DNA from: Guillardia theta CCMP2712
Taxonomy: Eukaryota > Cryptophyceae > Pyrenomonadales > Geminigeraceae
Assembly: GCF_000315625.1 (NCBI RefSeq)
Contig: NW_005434654.1
Span: forward strand, 128,273-192,272
Length of the DNA: 64,000 bases
Reading direction: 5' to 3'
Shown here: in pieces, positions 10,982 through 23,017 of the stretch
Layout of the letters: each line of letters starts with the position of its first letter
How positions within the stretch are numbered: the first letter of the stretch is position 1
The notes under the pieces: generated by a model
Told to the model about the DNA's origin: nothing
The model's database searches: none
What the model saw: only the letters and a program-made list of their open reading frames with translations
Program-made: the position numbers and the translations under genes

Positions 10982-13426
10982 TTAAACACACTTGAAAGGG
11001 GTGGCATTGTGCCCCTGGTTCTGATCGAGGAAGAGGAGGTCGCGGTAGGTAGCAAACGGCCAGCTCTTAGCGGGGCAGATGGACTCGACCTCATCCACCA
11101 CTTTCCTTGCGTTGGCCATGACGTCCAGGCGGAGCTCCCGAGCAATCTTCGCCTTCTTCAGGGGGTCCTCCTCGTGCTCAAGCTCCTCGTACTTGGCCTT
11201 CACCTTGGCGCACTCTGCCTCCATCTGAGCGGTGCTGATGCCTGTCTCCTTCACCGAAGGCACGATGTTCTGCGTGATCATGTCGATCATGCATCCTGCC
11301 TCGATCTCCACCAGCCCGGTGTAGTGCTGGAGGGCGATGTCTCGGCGAGCCAAGAGCTCCTCCTTGGACATCACCCCGAGCTTGGCGAACATCTCCAGAT
11401 TCTTCTCGGCTCCCAGCTGCTCCATCGCCTCCACCCCGCTGTCGATGCGGCACAGGCCGCGCTTGCCTGCCTCCGCCTTCCACTCTTCGGAGTAGCCGTT
11501 GCCGTTGAAGATGATCTTCCAGTGCTCCTTGAGGGCCTCGGCCGCCACGTCATCAGCCTTCATGCCTCCCTCGATCTTGTCCGCAAACTCCTTGAACGCG
11601 TCCGCGCAGATGGTGTTGAGCACTGTGTTGACCATGGAAACGTTCTGAGCCGAGCCGACCGCGCGGAACTCGAAGCGATGGCCTCCGTAGGGGAAGGGAG
11701 AGGTGCGGTTGCGGTCCTCCGTGGGGACCTCGAGGGTTCCGAAGAGGTCGCATCCCGTGTCGACAGTGCGAGGCTTGGGCTTGTACTCGCCTCTCTTTCC
11801 CCCCTTGAAGCCCTCCAGGTACTCCGTCAGGCTATCCCCGAGGTACGTCGAGATGATGGAAGGAGGAGCCTCCATGGCTCCCAGGCGAAAGTCGTTGCCG
11901 GGGTCAGCGATGGCTGCTCTCATCAGGTCGCTGTGCTTGTCCACCGCAGTCACCACAGCAGCTATGAGCACAGGGAAGATATCCAAGTTCCCCGTCACCT
12001 CCGCTACTTGCCCCGCATTCATGAGGTTCAGCCCTTCCTTGGTTCCCAGCGACCAGTTGTTGTGCTTCCCGCTCCCATTGACTCCGCTGAAGGGCTTCTC
12101 CTGGAAGAGCGCCGCCAGCTCGTACTTGGCCGCGATCTCCTCGCAGAGCTGCATCACGAGCAGGTTCTGGTCGATCTGAGAGGTCACGTGGCCGAAGTAG
12201 GGAGCCATCTCGTACTGGTTCGGAGCCACTTCCCTGTGCCTGGTCTTGAGGGGGATGCCTAGCTTGAACGCCTCGTGCTGGATCTCGCGCAGGCAGTTGA
12301 GCGCATGCTGGTTCAGCGGCGCCATGTAGTGGTCGCACATCTCCTGCCCTCGAGGCTGCAGCACATGCGATCAGAGGAGCATCAATGCGGCAGGCAGCAG
12401 CTCACCGGCATCTTGCCCAGGATCGTTCGCCCGCACTGCTGCAAGTCTGGCCTGCGGTCGTACGAATCGCGAGGGATGAGGAAGAACTCTTGCTCCAGCC
12501 CGATGTTGGACTGAACCCCAGCAGTCGTATGCCCCATGAGCTTGAGCAGCCTTACGCACTGAGCTGACATGGCCTGTTCCGATCTCAATAGGGGGATCTT
12601 CTCATCGAGAGATTGTCCATGGTACGAGATGAAGATCCTGTATCATAAAGTAAGTTTGCAATAAGATTTTAAACAAGCATCAGTTACGTAGGAGCATAGA
12701 TCGTGTCGTCAAGAATGAAGATGGGAGAGGTAGGGTCGAGCACGGTGTATGCTCCTGCCGTGTGGGTAGCTGCAAAAGAATCTTATCAATAAGCCTAGAG
12801 AGAAGTGAGGGGAGTACCTCTCAGTCCGCCATTTGGATAGGAGGACCCATCAGTCTCGCCACGTAGAAGTTCTCCGGCCTTGAACTTGAAGCATGGCTTG
12901 CCATCCGCGCCGAACGTGAACATGTAGTTGTGGACTTGTCCAGTCTGTCCGTGTCTAACTCCGTTGCTGATGATTCAAATCTTAGACCCACACAAAGCTT
13001 CGGAAGTCACAAGCAAACTTACGCTCCAAGTGGCTGGAACCAGTGGGTGAAGACCGTGGCATTGCTATCCCTTCCCCAATCCAACAAAGCAGCGGCGACT
13101 GAGATAAGGTCACTACGACTACCTGCAAACGTCACAGTAACAACTACCTTTTTCTGCCTTTGCCTGGTCTTTTACCCAGGAGTGATCCTTCAACAGAGCG
13201 CTAGACTCTCCATACTTGCCGAGATACTGCACACGCATGTCATTTGAAGAAGGGGCAACGAACTTCGTTGAAAAGGTTTGAAACCAGGCAGAAGGCGAGA
13301 TAGAAAGCAAGACGAGCATAGAAATAGATGTGTTGCAAGGGAGAAGAGAGTGACAGAAAGAAAGTAAGAATCAGTTACCTTGTCAGCGACAGCTCCGACG
13401 AAGACCTTTTGCCCGTAGTCCTCCAT
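10982..13426 (-). CDS. glnN: Type III glutamine synthetase (GSIII)
   Basis: It makes glutamine from glutamate, ammonium and ATP. Exon 1 (13426-13379) encodes MEDYGQKVFVGAVADK. Small exons then give YLGKYGESSALLKDHSW, DWGRDSNATVFTHWFQPLGA, a VHNYMFTFGADGKPCF segment, AYTVLDPTSPIFILDDTIY and IFISYHGQSLDEKIPLLRSE. The next exon (QSNIGLEQEFFLI) and the large last exon (from about 12360) hold the GSIII signatures: RHREVAPNQYEMAP, FSGVNGSGKHNNWSLGT, NRTSPFPYGGHRFEFRAVG. The total of about 700 residues matches GSIII (around 700-730) rather than GSI or GSII. The N-terminus lacks a presequence, suggesting a cytosolic enzyme. A TATA box lies about 35 nt upstream of the ATG. GSIII is known from cyanobacteria and from several algal lineages with secondary plastids. 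Confidence 0.95.
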
Positions 13427-13460
13427 TGCGAATTTGCTTGCTACTGGTTTGCGGAGCACC

Positions 13461-13468
13461 TTTTATAA
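13461..13468 (-). promoter_or_regulatory. TATA box of the glutamine synthetase gene
   Basis: On the minus strand the sequence reads TTATAAAAG about 35 nt before the GSIII ATG. This is very close, so the 5' leader would be only a few bases long if the usual 25-30 nt spacing holds. Confidence 0.6.
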
Positions 13469-13479
13469 GAGGAGGGCGG

Positions 13480-13920
13480 TGCACCCCACCCCCCTGGAAT
13501 TCAACTTTTCGATGGAATATACTATGGTGGGGTGCATAGGGGTTACAAGATGAAGGAGTTGGTAGGAACATGTAAGATACAGGGGTAGTAAAGGGGAAAA
13601 GAAGGGGTACAGAAGCTTCTTAAACCTCACCTCACCTCCAGACAATACCGAAAGGCCCTTAAGTTGCGACTGAACATGCAGCCCATCTTAAAACTGTAAT
13701 ATAAATTTAAAAAAGAAACTACCCACCCCATCGAATACCGGCGGTGGACTGGGCAACTTGCGGTCAAACTTGAGGCAACTTCCGGCAAATTCCGAGACTT
13801 GTACTGAAATACCTGTTGATAAATTGAATATTTTCTAGATAATTCTGCAATGATGAAATCAACTTGCAGCACCCCAGCTACGCCTTCTAGACGAGTCACA
13901 TAAGGGGTCCGTCAACTCAT
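13480..13920. promoter_or_regulatory. Short bipolar C4/G4 tract upstream of GSIII
   Basis: Plus-strand CACCCCACCCCCC (13485-13497) is followed by GGTGGGGTGC, AGGGGTTAC, CAGGGGTAG and AAGGGGT (13525-13610). This is the same C-left, G-right order seen in other divergent spaces here. The rest to 13920 is AT-rich with no gene. Confidence 0.5.
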
Positions 13921-14770
13921 TAAGTGCTGAAGTAGCGGCACACGTCATCCCCCTTATTATCTGCACACAGAGGTGTAAGATTTACTCTCGGCTGAGCCGA
14001 CACTGAGCTCTTTCTAGTACTGAGGGCCGCGCCCGGGCCGGCCGCGCCGGCCCCGCCGGCCCGGTCTGACTCAGTGACGCCGGGCGGGCGCCGGCAGCCA
14101 CTGACGGTGTGACTCACGCGCCGGCGCCTGGCACCGCGGGCCGGGGCGGCCCCGGCCCGCGGCCAGTGACTCAGTGAGCCGCCGCGTGACCCGGTGACCG
14201 TACGCGCAGCCGGTTGCACGCCGGGGTGTACTACACTGTCAACTAGCCTGAGCCTACGCCGGGTAGCCGAGGCTAGTACTACGGTAAGTTCAGAAGTCAC
14301 TCAGTAGTTCGCTTGGACCCGCCGGGGCCGGCCGTAAGCGGGCGCTCGGCGCCGCGAGTCACGCGGCACAGCCGGGCCCTCCGGCGCGGCTCCGGCGGTC
14401 ACTCAGCCGGTGACCGTCCGTACGGTCGTTCAACGGTTACCGGGATCTTACCGTACGGTGACTGCCGGGGAGTCCGATCATCCAGCCAGTCCCGGGGCGG
14501 CCGCCTCCCGGAGTGACTGTGCGGGCGGCGCCGGGCCGCGGCGGCCCGGCCCCTGTGACTCGCCGGTCACGGGTGACCGGCGGACTCACTGCGGGGGCCC
14601 GGGTCACGGTAGTACGGTGCCGTCTCCCGTACGGTCGGCCACTATGAACTTAAATCCCGAGTCCCGTCGCCCGGGCCCGGCGTGATCACTGAGTCATTCC
14701 CGGAGCACGGTTCCGGCGGGCCGGGGCCCAGCATGGAGTTCCGGTTCAAGTCCAACTGAGCCGCCGCTCG
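13920..14770. repeat. GC island 1, dense in short palindromes
   Basis: The composition changes abruptly to very GC-rich, built from a small vocabulary: GGCCGG, CCGGCGCCGG, CCCGGGCC, GTGACTCA, CGGTGAC, CCGTACGGT. Many words are their own reverse complement. No coding family is visible on either strand, and the open frames inside simply reflect the composition. Confidence 0.75.
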
Positions 14771-15011
14771 GCAGTTCGCCTCAGAACAGTGCGAGGGGGG
14801 GAAGGAGTGGAGTTGCCTCGCTGTTCGATACTACCAGGAGGTCCGAAAGTGGCGGCGCTTCATGCAGAGATGGCAAAGGGAGCTCAAAGGGATCAGTGAG
14901 AGTCTGAGCCGATGCAGACCTGCCATGCCGCATGCTGGTGTGTTAGAGATGCACATCCACCCTCACCTGGGCAATGAATGAAGAGATTCGAACAGGATAG
15001 GCTCAATCACG

Positions 15012-18000
15012 ATGCCGACATATCTTGTGAGCATGAAAAGTGCATATAGCACCCTGTTGCTTCTAGCTTGTGCTATGCAAGGAGCAAAATGTCTGACAAC
15101 AGTCTTCATGATTCCTGTATATGAATGGACCCTTGTTTGGAAGGTATGGCGTTCCTTCATCTCATTGATATGAGCATGCTATAACGGAGCCTTTTTCAAG
15201 GAGTGGAGAAACGAAAATTATTTATATGGATCAATCTGGAGACCGACATCTATTGTCAACTTCGATAAGAGAGGTAATTCCATCGATTGATCGCATTACA
15301 TCTCACTAGGTTGAATGACAGATTTTCCTGGTGAAATGAACAGGGAAATCGATGGTTATGATGTGCGAAAATATCTGTCAAGCAAGGATTGGGAGGTTGT
15401 TTACCTAGGCGATGTGTTTGTTGCAGGTAAATTCTTCCTTCACTTTGAAATCTTGTAACTAACGTTGTTCTTAGGAATCCAAAAGCCCAATTTCGTGGGA
15501 ACAATCTTGATTATCGATCAGAATGGACAGCCATGTCCTGTCGGAGTCCCATGCTTCAATCGCAACGAGAGTTTTGCAATTTATCAGGTGCGCCGAATGA
15601 CAACAAGAATTCTCAAAGAAAATATTCAATGACGCTATTGAAGGGGCCTTTGTATGCAACACCTGACGGAAATGCTTTTGACACCATCTGGAGCTCAACT
15701 ATATCTCAGGAAAAGTTTGATCACTTTCTGTACAGGACAACTGAGCCCTGCCGTAATTGCAGTGCACTGAGCAAACGTCGATCAAAGTTCCGCTGCTTTG
15801 CAATGGTTGGTTTGCTCGAGTTGGAATTCTTCCATGTTTGAAATGAGAGATCCCAGCCGAAAGTGCAAGTGAAGGCAAATGCCAGAACGAAAGTGGATAC
15901 GCTGCGTTACAGAACCCGATCACGATTCAGAGGCACGCCAGTTGTGCGAAAGACACCTCTTTTGATGCTCCTTCATAGGCCAACATGTCCGGCAAACTTC
16001 TTTGTGTTAGGGCACATCGCTCTCAAGGGCTTCAATGGCAAGTTGTGCGTCTAGTCGAATGAAAGTGATCAGGTGTATAGGGTCGAACACGGCGGAGCTC
16101 CCGATGTCTCAATATAAATGCATCCATGAGACAATGCTGCGAATGACATCGTTTGAAGTGCTTTCCATTGCAAACTCGTTTCCTTGCTCAGTCCAGTTGC
16201 AGGCTCAGCCTGTCTTCTCAAGCGGGTCGCCTGGTCTGCCTTGTCGTGTCCCGTGTTGGTGGGATATTGACGTCTCTATGCAGGCACAAGCGTATGGAAC
16301 CCAAGCCTGATATCTAGAAACTACTCCCAGGTGTCTCGAGGGAAGGAAACGATTGCACTCTCTTACATATGCTCTCTCAAGGAGTTTTCGATCTGGAAAG
16401 CGAATTGTTCAGCCGAAAGTTGCAATGTGCATGGCCAGTGCACTGACACTATCACGCAAGGCATGCTCGCTCCTGTCCTGTCATCAGATCTCAAGGTTGT
16501 TTCAGGCTTGTTTTACGGGAGTCCAAATGCAAATGTACCTGACCTAGTCATAACTGGATCTTCAACATCAAATGTTGCAACAGGACCGAGGAAGACTTTT
16601 GTAAGTGAGTTAATAACGAGTGACTGAGTCTTAATGGTGCAGGTGTTTCGTTGCTTTTAGAGACTGTCTTGCAATGGAGAGCACGAACGGTGCTGGTGAC
16701 TTGTGCTCTGACATTGCAATCCACAACGCAACCTGTGACTCAGAGCTTGGAGGATTTACCAACACATCCTCATCACCATTGATGGATCTGAAAGGGATTT
16801 ATCAAGTAATTCCCAGCGGGATTCCAGATAGATATCCTCTTCCTTTCCTTGTGACTCTGCTGGTCAATCCAACAATTTGTGAAAAAATGGGAAAAACAAT
16901 GACGGGGATCGGCGCTGCTGTGCTTGTCAACCATTTCGAAACAAAAGTGCTTGCAACGCGTGTCTCGACAGACCTGTGCGAGATCGTACTTCAGATACAA
17001 ACAAACGGTGAATTGAAACCAGGCCCTGCAATTTTGTCACTATTTGCCGTCAATTCGCAAGGGGCCACAGAAGAAATCTTGATCAATGGAAATCAAGCAT
17101 GTCCATATTTTCATAACCTTGGGGTATCATTGGGAAGATTGTATGTTTACAAAAATCCAAGTCAAAACGCGACCATCATTGCATCTCGAGCATTGAATGC
17201 AGATTGTGCCTTGTTTGTGCTCGTTAAAATGCCTTTCTTCACGCAAACAATGCTCTATGGAGAATACTTTTGCTACTGGAAGAATCAGGGAGACAGATTG
17301 TGGCGCGAGGCAAGTCCGTCTAGAGCCATCTTCGATCCGGCCACCTCAGCAAGAGGAGTGCAATGCCACATCGCTGGTTCTACATCGAGCCGAGTGCTGC
17401 TCAAAGTTTCTATCAATGGCCTCCAGGGCACCTTCCACCAGCTCTCAAATTTCATCACTCGATTGGGAGATCCAAGCTCTGCCATCCCTGGAGAAGGTAA
17501 GATTTGATCTTGCTCTGTGTCTTCCTCCTTCTTCATATCTTGAAGTCCCAAGCAGGTTCGTTTCGCATCTTCTCGATATCCCCGAATAGTGGACCTCGCC
17601 AAGGAGGAACCCTGTTGACTGTTCGCGGGAAATATTTTTCAAACTTTTGCAATCCAGAATTTTGCACTGATATCCAATGTCAATTTGTCTTGTCTGACTC
17701 GCAACGAATCGGCGTAGATGCAACAGTGACAAGTGATAACGTCCTGACATGCACAACCCCAACAGTCTCAAGTCAGTTTGAAACTGTGCAAGTCCAGGTG
17801 AGCACTGATCCTAATCCCGCGTGCAATGTTCGCACCAATTCAAGTTTGCCGTACAACTCATTTTCCTTCCACTATCAATCTGATGTCGCTGTACAAGTTC
17901 AGCAGTCGAGCGCTTTGTGGTACTCGTGCAACCCGTCCGCGCAACAATCTTGCGATGTTTGGCCCAACATTAATCAGTCAGTTCAGAGCCTCGGCTATTA

Positions 18001-19692
18001 CACATGTTTGAGTGGATTCACCTCCCAAGACAAGAAAAGCACCTCTCCTGCATACCCAGTCTGGTGCATAAGAGCCCTTCCTATCGATGCTGGGAGATTT
18101 TATCAGTTTACAATCACAGACCCTTTCATGAAACTTGCTTCTTTTGTCGTCAGAAAAGTTCCAGTGGAATATCCTGGGTACTGCAATCGAGCAAACCTCT
18201 CAGAGTCTTGGTCAAAGATTGAGACGATGCTAGACTACAGGGTCTTCGACCTCTACGATCGAACGTACTCACAAGGCGATTCGATCCCCGTCGACAAAGA
18301 AACGCAAGGCAAACGCCTCGTCGACAAGATCTTCTCTACAGCTGCAGCCAACGCTTCGAACCTGACATACATGAAAGACGCACTGAACGCCATCGGCCAG
18401 CGATATGGCTTTCTTGACCTCTCGCTGGTATTTGCCATCGAGATGGATTTTACATTGGCTGCAAACTATTCAGAGGCAAACCTTCGGCTGAGCACTCCTT
18501 GTGCGCTTTACCCTGCCAAGTTCGGCCAATATTCAGGATTCTATGGGGAGAGATATGCAAGGTATGCTGTTGTTGAGAACAAATCTTGAAGGAATCTAAA
18601 AAGAATGCAGCACTGGCAACTATATCAACTGGACAGAAGCAGGATGGTTAGCTGGAAAGCCAGCATGTGAGGACTTGTTCTCATGATTTCTTCTCACGCC
18701 GTCGGCAGGTGTTCCTGTTCCTGGACATGAAAACGCCTGCTCTGACCAAATCAAGTTCTCACCGAACATGGAGGATCCGATCGGCGTGATGTTGACTCAA
18801 CCAGCAACGATAGAGACCAGCACCACCATCTCAGATGATGTTGAACTGCCCAAGTGCCGCACATGTTGACTAACTTGACTCGATGCAGACGATGGGATGC
18901 GGGAGGCTGCGAGCAAGTTTCGACTGCTCCAACTTCTCTCTTGATGACTGCATCACGAGCATCATCATGCAGACGAACCCCAACGCCTTCTATCGCAACA
19001 TGGCCGCTCGTCAACCCTACAAGTCCGGCGTCTCCTGGTGTGACTTCACGTACCCGGAGCAAGCAGGTCCCAACAACTTGGGGGAGATGGGATGGAGGGC
19101 AGGGGCTGCAGCCCCTGGCAATGAAGATTGGAGGTGAGCGGTGAGGAGGAGGCAGATGCGTGTCTGACGACCGCTCAAGGTACTTCTACCGCGAATCTCC
19201 GTGTGTCCGCTGCAGACAAGCACAAGAGATTTGCAACGCTCTACAAGCAGAGGACAAGATAGTGAACAACATTCCTGTTGGTCCTTACAACTTGAGCTTG
19301 GGTGACTTGCCTTGACTTGCTGCTATTCGAGCTGACCTGACGACGTTCAAGGGGATAAACAAGCAGCCATCGAGATCAACCTCGGCTGCTTCGGGGGAGC
19401 AGCAGAAGATGAGGTGCGCAACAAGGAGAGCGAGTCTTGGAGTGTTTGACCGAGTCTCAGTGCTGTGATGACGTGTCCAACTTTGGATTGGAGAGCAGCT
19501 GGCCGATGCTGAAGGGCAGGTGCATCCGAACCCTTGAAAGATGCGTCAGACCTTCATCGAGCCATGTCTGCGCGAGAGACGTGAGGCCTCGTCGAGTGAT
19601 GGTGATGCCTCTGACCCTGCTGTCAGGATGATGCCAACGGTGTCTGCTCTGACCCTGCCACTGGCCAACTTCCTCTGTGCACGCCAAGATAG
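15012..19692 (+). CDS. Secreted Cys-rich protein with IPT/TIG domain, many exons
   Basis: The start (15012, or the Met at 15033) precedes a signal peptide (KSAYSTLLLLACAMQG). Exons then join in phase: FMIPVYEWTLVWK, EWRNENYLYGSIWRPTS, DFPGEMNREIDGYDVRKY, GIQKPNFVGTILIIDQNG and so on. A long exon around 16670-17500 (CYWKNQGD, FHQLSNFITRLGDP) leads into an IPT/TIG immunoglobulin-like fold (FSISPNSGPRQGGTLLTVRG at about 17570, VLTCTTPTV). This is followed by Cys-rich sequence with many Asn glycosylation sites. Late exons give NYINWTEAGWLAGKP, VPVPGHENACSDQIKFSP, AFYRNMAARQPYKSGVSWC and a final exon ending PLCTPR. The joins at about 15840-16330 and near 16640 are uncertain. IPT folds occur in cell-surface receptors and adhesion proteins. 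No transmembrane segment was found, so it is probably secreted. Confidence 0.7.
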
Positions 19693-19822
19693 GTCGAGTC
19701 ATTGTTTGTGTAAGACACGAGGCGATCTAAATATGCGCATAGCAAGTGAACCATGTTGTAGAGTTTGTGTTGTAGAGAAGTAAAAATGACTAAAGACTTT
19801 AATGGGAGTGACCAGACATCGA

Positions 19823-22399
19823 TCATAAGTCTAAACTGTCGAAAAGCTCAAGGGCCCAATCATGATCAGGTTGCTTGTACAATACAGTCATCAACAAGTT
19901 CTCCACTTCGAGCTTGAAGTGCTTCAATGGTTGCTGTTCGGATCTCGAGAAGTTGACCTTGAGCACAACTGCAAGCAAGCAACGGGCGTCCAAGGAGTCT
20001 TCGAGGAGAGCAAGCGACATGAAATCTCTTGCTATGGCTTCGGCAAGCACAAGATCCTCTCGCTTTCCCTCACGGACCAGCAAGTCTGCGTAGGCTCTAA
20101 AGACGTGCCGGTTACAGACTTTGGGATCTGACAAGATAGCAGAGGGAGAGGAGGAGTCAGAGAGATCCAAGTCCAACACATAGAAGTAGTGACCTAGTTG
20201 ACTTCTATGCTTCCAACTCTTCCAGGTCCACTTTCTTTTCCGCAGAATTTTCACAGCATTGACAAGAACCTAACGAACAAACTTATTACCCACCTCCTCC
20301 TGCATCGTTTCTCAATCTTCACCTGCGAGAGATGATACATGGGAGAAAACGAGATTGCTCGTGACTCAATCTCCTCCGTCTGATTCAGTTGAGCAAGTGC
20401 GTCCTTCACTTCCCCTTCTTCTGATTGCACAAGAAGACACCCAAAAGCTGCCATGGCAGGCTCGTAATCGCTGCACCACGACAGAGCCCGTCGGAGCAAG
20501 AACATGCTGAAGGAGAATATCAGAGATAAGAAAAGAAGGTCAATTCGCACTCACCATATCAAAACTTTGTTGTCAGGGCAGAGTTCTTGCACGCACTTGG
20601 CGAGGAGAGTGAAGGCTCGTGGATAATGTCCGTACAGTTTGCTATTGTAGAACCTGAAACAAGAACATCTCAGGCTTCCAGGAGACCGTATGGAGATGGA
20701 TACTTGTATTCTGCCTTGCTCTCGTTGCCTGTCATCTTCATAAATGAGGAATCAAGGGACTGGAGCAGCATTATTGTCAGTTTGTCTCCTGCGATTGCAG
20801 CTTGCAATTCAGAAGATCACACGTCATAAAGAATATCATGCGCTCTCTGGAAATCTTGCTCCAAATTCATTATACATTCCGCCAGTCTGTACGAGCAGAC
20901 GAAGTCATCCACACGTGCTCTGGATTGAGATAGATTACCCGATTAGAGCATACCCAGTCTTGGGATATTTCTCCAGCACACTTAAAAAAAGCGCCTGGGA
21001 AATGACAATCATTTTATCTCTCGTAAACGACAGCTTTACCTGAGCTGCCATGTAATCGAACTTCGCATCCATGAGGTACATCCCATATTCTAACTTCATG
21101 TCAAAATCCTCTGGATCGCACATGACAGCCTGTCGGAAGTATCTCTCAGCCATCTCGATATCCTCCTGCTGTTTCCAGTGAAATCTGACACCATATTCAG
21201 CAGCATAAACAACATCTTCTTCTTCTACGGCAACTTCATCAGCATCATCCTCATCTTCATCTACATCAATTCCATCCTCATTTTCATCATTTTCTCCATC
21301 ACCATCGAAATCATTTTCGTCTCAACACTTCCTCTCACTTTGCGAGCTCGAGGAAACCCTTCACGTTGTCTTGTCTGAGCATCAACCCTGGCAAGTCCAG
21401 AGGGCAGGCCTCGCGTGCCATTCCCTCGCTCACTGCCTTGCTGGCATGCGCTTGGAGCAGGGAGATGTCGATGTTTGGTCCTGCTCCTGGTCGACGAGCT
21501 GCAGGTTCGCGGGGAGGACGAGAGGAGTTATAGTTGAAGACAAGCTCCAACTGTGCCTGTGTCAGCATGTCTTGATGCTCCTTGCTCAGCTTCTTGGTCC
21601 TTATGAGCTCGGATGTGGTGTTGAAGTCGTGCCACAGCTTTAGGTATCCATACCCCGGACGAGGCACATCTTTGGGCTCGAACTCGAACTCGATGTTCCT
21701 GTCCTTCACTTCCCAGCGGCACTCGTCCTCGTCCAAGATAGGGTCCTGCACGAAGACCTCAGACTCTATCCTCGCCCGGTTCGACAGTTTCAGCTCCTCC
21801 CGCGGGGAATATTTGGTCGCACCAGCAAACATCAGAGCAAGTTCCGAAGCATCGGGAGGCGGCAGGATAGGGTAAGGGGTCGGAGAAGAAGCTTGATAGG
21901 AGGGGTATCCATGATCCTTGTCGTAGAGGTAGTCTGCTTCCGAGAAATTGGCAGCAATCATGCGAGACTGCATCTCCTCCTCGGTCAGAATATGAACTGG
22001 GGCTGGCCCAACCTTGTTCTCAAGCTCTTGGATCACTGTCTCGATGTCTCCTGTGAACTCAAGGCGATATGGAAACTCATCCACCATCGAAAAGGTTGTG
22101 TTGTCGTGCTCCTCCTTATCCTCGCTGTTCTCTGACACGTCCGTAGTGTTGTCGTCCAAGGAAGATACACCAACATACAAGATCCTCCGGTCGGGCGATA
22201 CATCCTGCCATGAGTACTTGACGTTTCCTCCATCCCAACCGACATCCTCTGAGTGTTTCAGCGGGATGTGATGAAATTCTTTTCGAGGATCGAAGGACGC
22301 TGCTGGTGCTTTAGGAACTTCAGTTGCGGGGAGAACGGTGATCTGGCATGCCAGGAAGCATCCTAACAAGCATGTCCCTGCACCAGCGGCCAACCTCAT
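19823..22399 (-). CDS. TPR-like protein with signal peptide and acidic segment
   Basis: The ATG at 22399 begins a hydrophobic leader (LAAGAGTCLLGCFLACQ). Exon 1 (to about 21346) is long and acidic, with a Pro-rich part (PTPYPILPPPDASE) and blocks such as DPILDEDECRWEVKDR. A following exon is almost all Asp/Glu, coded by GAT/GAA runs at 21185-21300. Next come TPR-like helical pairs: AERYFRQAVMCDPEDFDMKL, EYGMYLMDAKFDYMAAQ, VLEKYPKTGYALI, FRAYADLLVREGKREDLVLA, VLYKQPDHDWALELFDSL. TPR units mediate protein-protein contact. The leader places it in the secretory pathway, or possibly en route to the plastid. Several short exons between 20280 and 21150 were read only in part. It is divergent from the quinolinate phosphoribosyltransferase gene. 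Confidence 0.6.
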
Positions 22400-23017
22400 A
22401 TGATATGAAAGCAAGACACGATCTGAGCACTAGAATGCCATCTTTGCGATGATACACCTGAAAGTCATGAAAGCGTCTCTACCGTACGCATCCTCTGCTG
22501 TTAGACTCATTCATTGCTCAACTCATCTGCTTATCACCCCAATCCCTCTTCCAGGCATCCCGGCGGGTGTATCTGATTTCAACCCCAAGGTACCACCTTT
22601 GCCCTTCCAGCTTATGATCTCATCTATGAAATATGAGATGTTGGAGGTATTGGAAATGAGGAGACGTTGGCCTCCGAGTGGAAGACAAAATGCGCTTGAG
22701 CGCATGTTGGAAGCGAGGGCGAGAGGAAGGGAAGAGGAAGATGAGAAGGACAAGGAAAAGGACAAGGACAAGGACAAGGACAAGGACAAGGACAAGGACA
22801 AGGACAAGAGGGTTCAAGATCTGGATCAAGATACAGGAGCAAGAACGAGGACTAGGATGGCAGGAGAGAGCGAGAGAGACACAGTCAGCCAGTGAGTGAG
22901 TTGTGGCCTACCATGAGGGATCGATTATTGCTGCGTCTGGGCAAGGGGAGCAGCAACTCCAACAAGCATGAATGATTGTGAGATGCTCCTCAGTTGACGC
23001 GTTCACTGTGACAGGAG
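22400..23017. other. Divergent intergenic region with weak open frame
   Basis: A plus-strand frame from 22449 starts with MIHLKVMKASLPY and runs into a Lys-Asp repeat from the microsatellite at 22745. It might be a 5' exon of the next gene, but no family match or clear splice chain supports it, so I leave it uncalled. Confidence 0.4.
22745..22807. repeat. AAGGAC hexanucleotide microsatellite
   Basis: About ten tandem AAGGAC units, seen directly. In one frame they encode alternating Lys-Asp. Confidence 0.95.

Noticed and set aside
11009-12262. 417-codon plus-strand open frame
   Set aside because: Antisense shadow of the GC-rich last exon of glutamine synthetase. Its translation is Leu/His/Val-rich with no family features, while the minus strand has all GSIII motifs.
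14730-14765. tRNA-like T-arm word GGTTCAAGTCC
   Set aside because: The flanking bases do not pair into a 5-bp stem, and no acceptor or anticodon arm can be drawn upstream.
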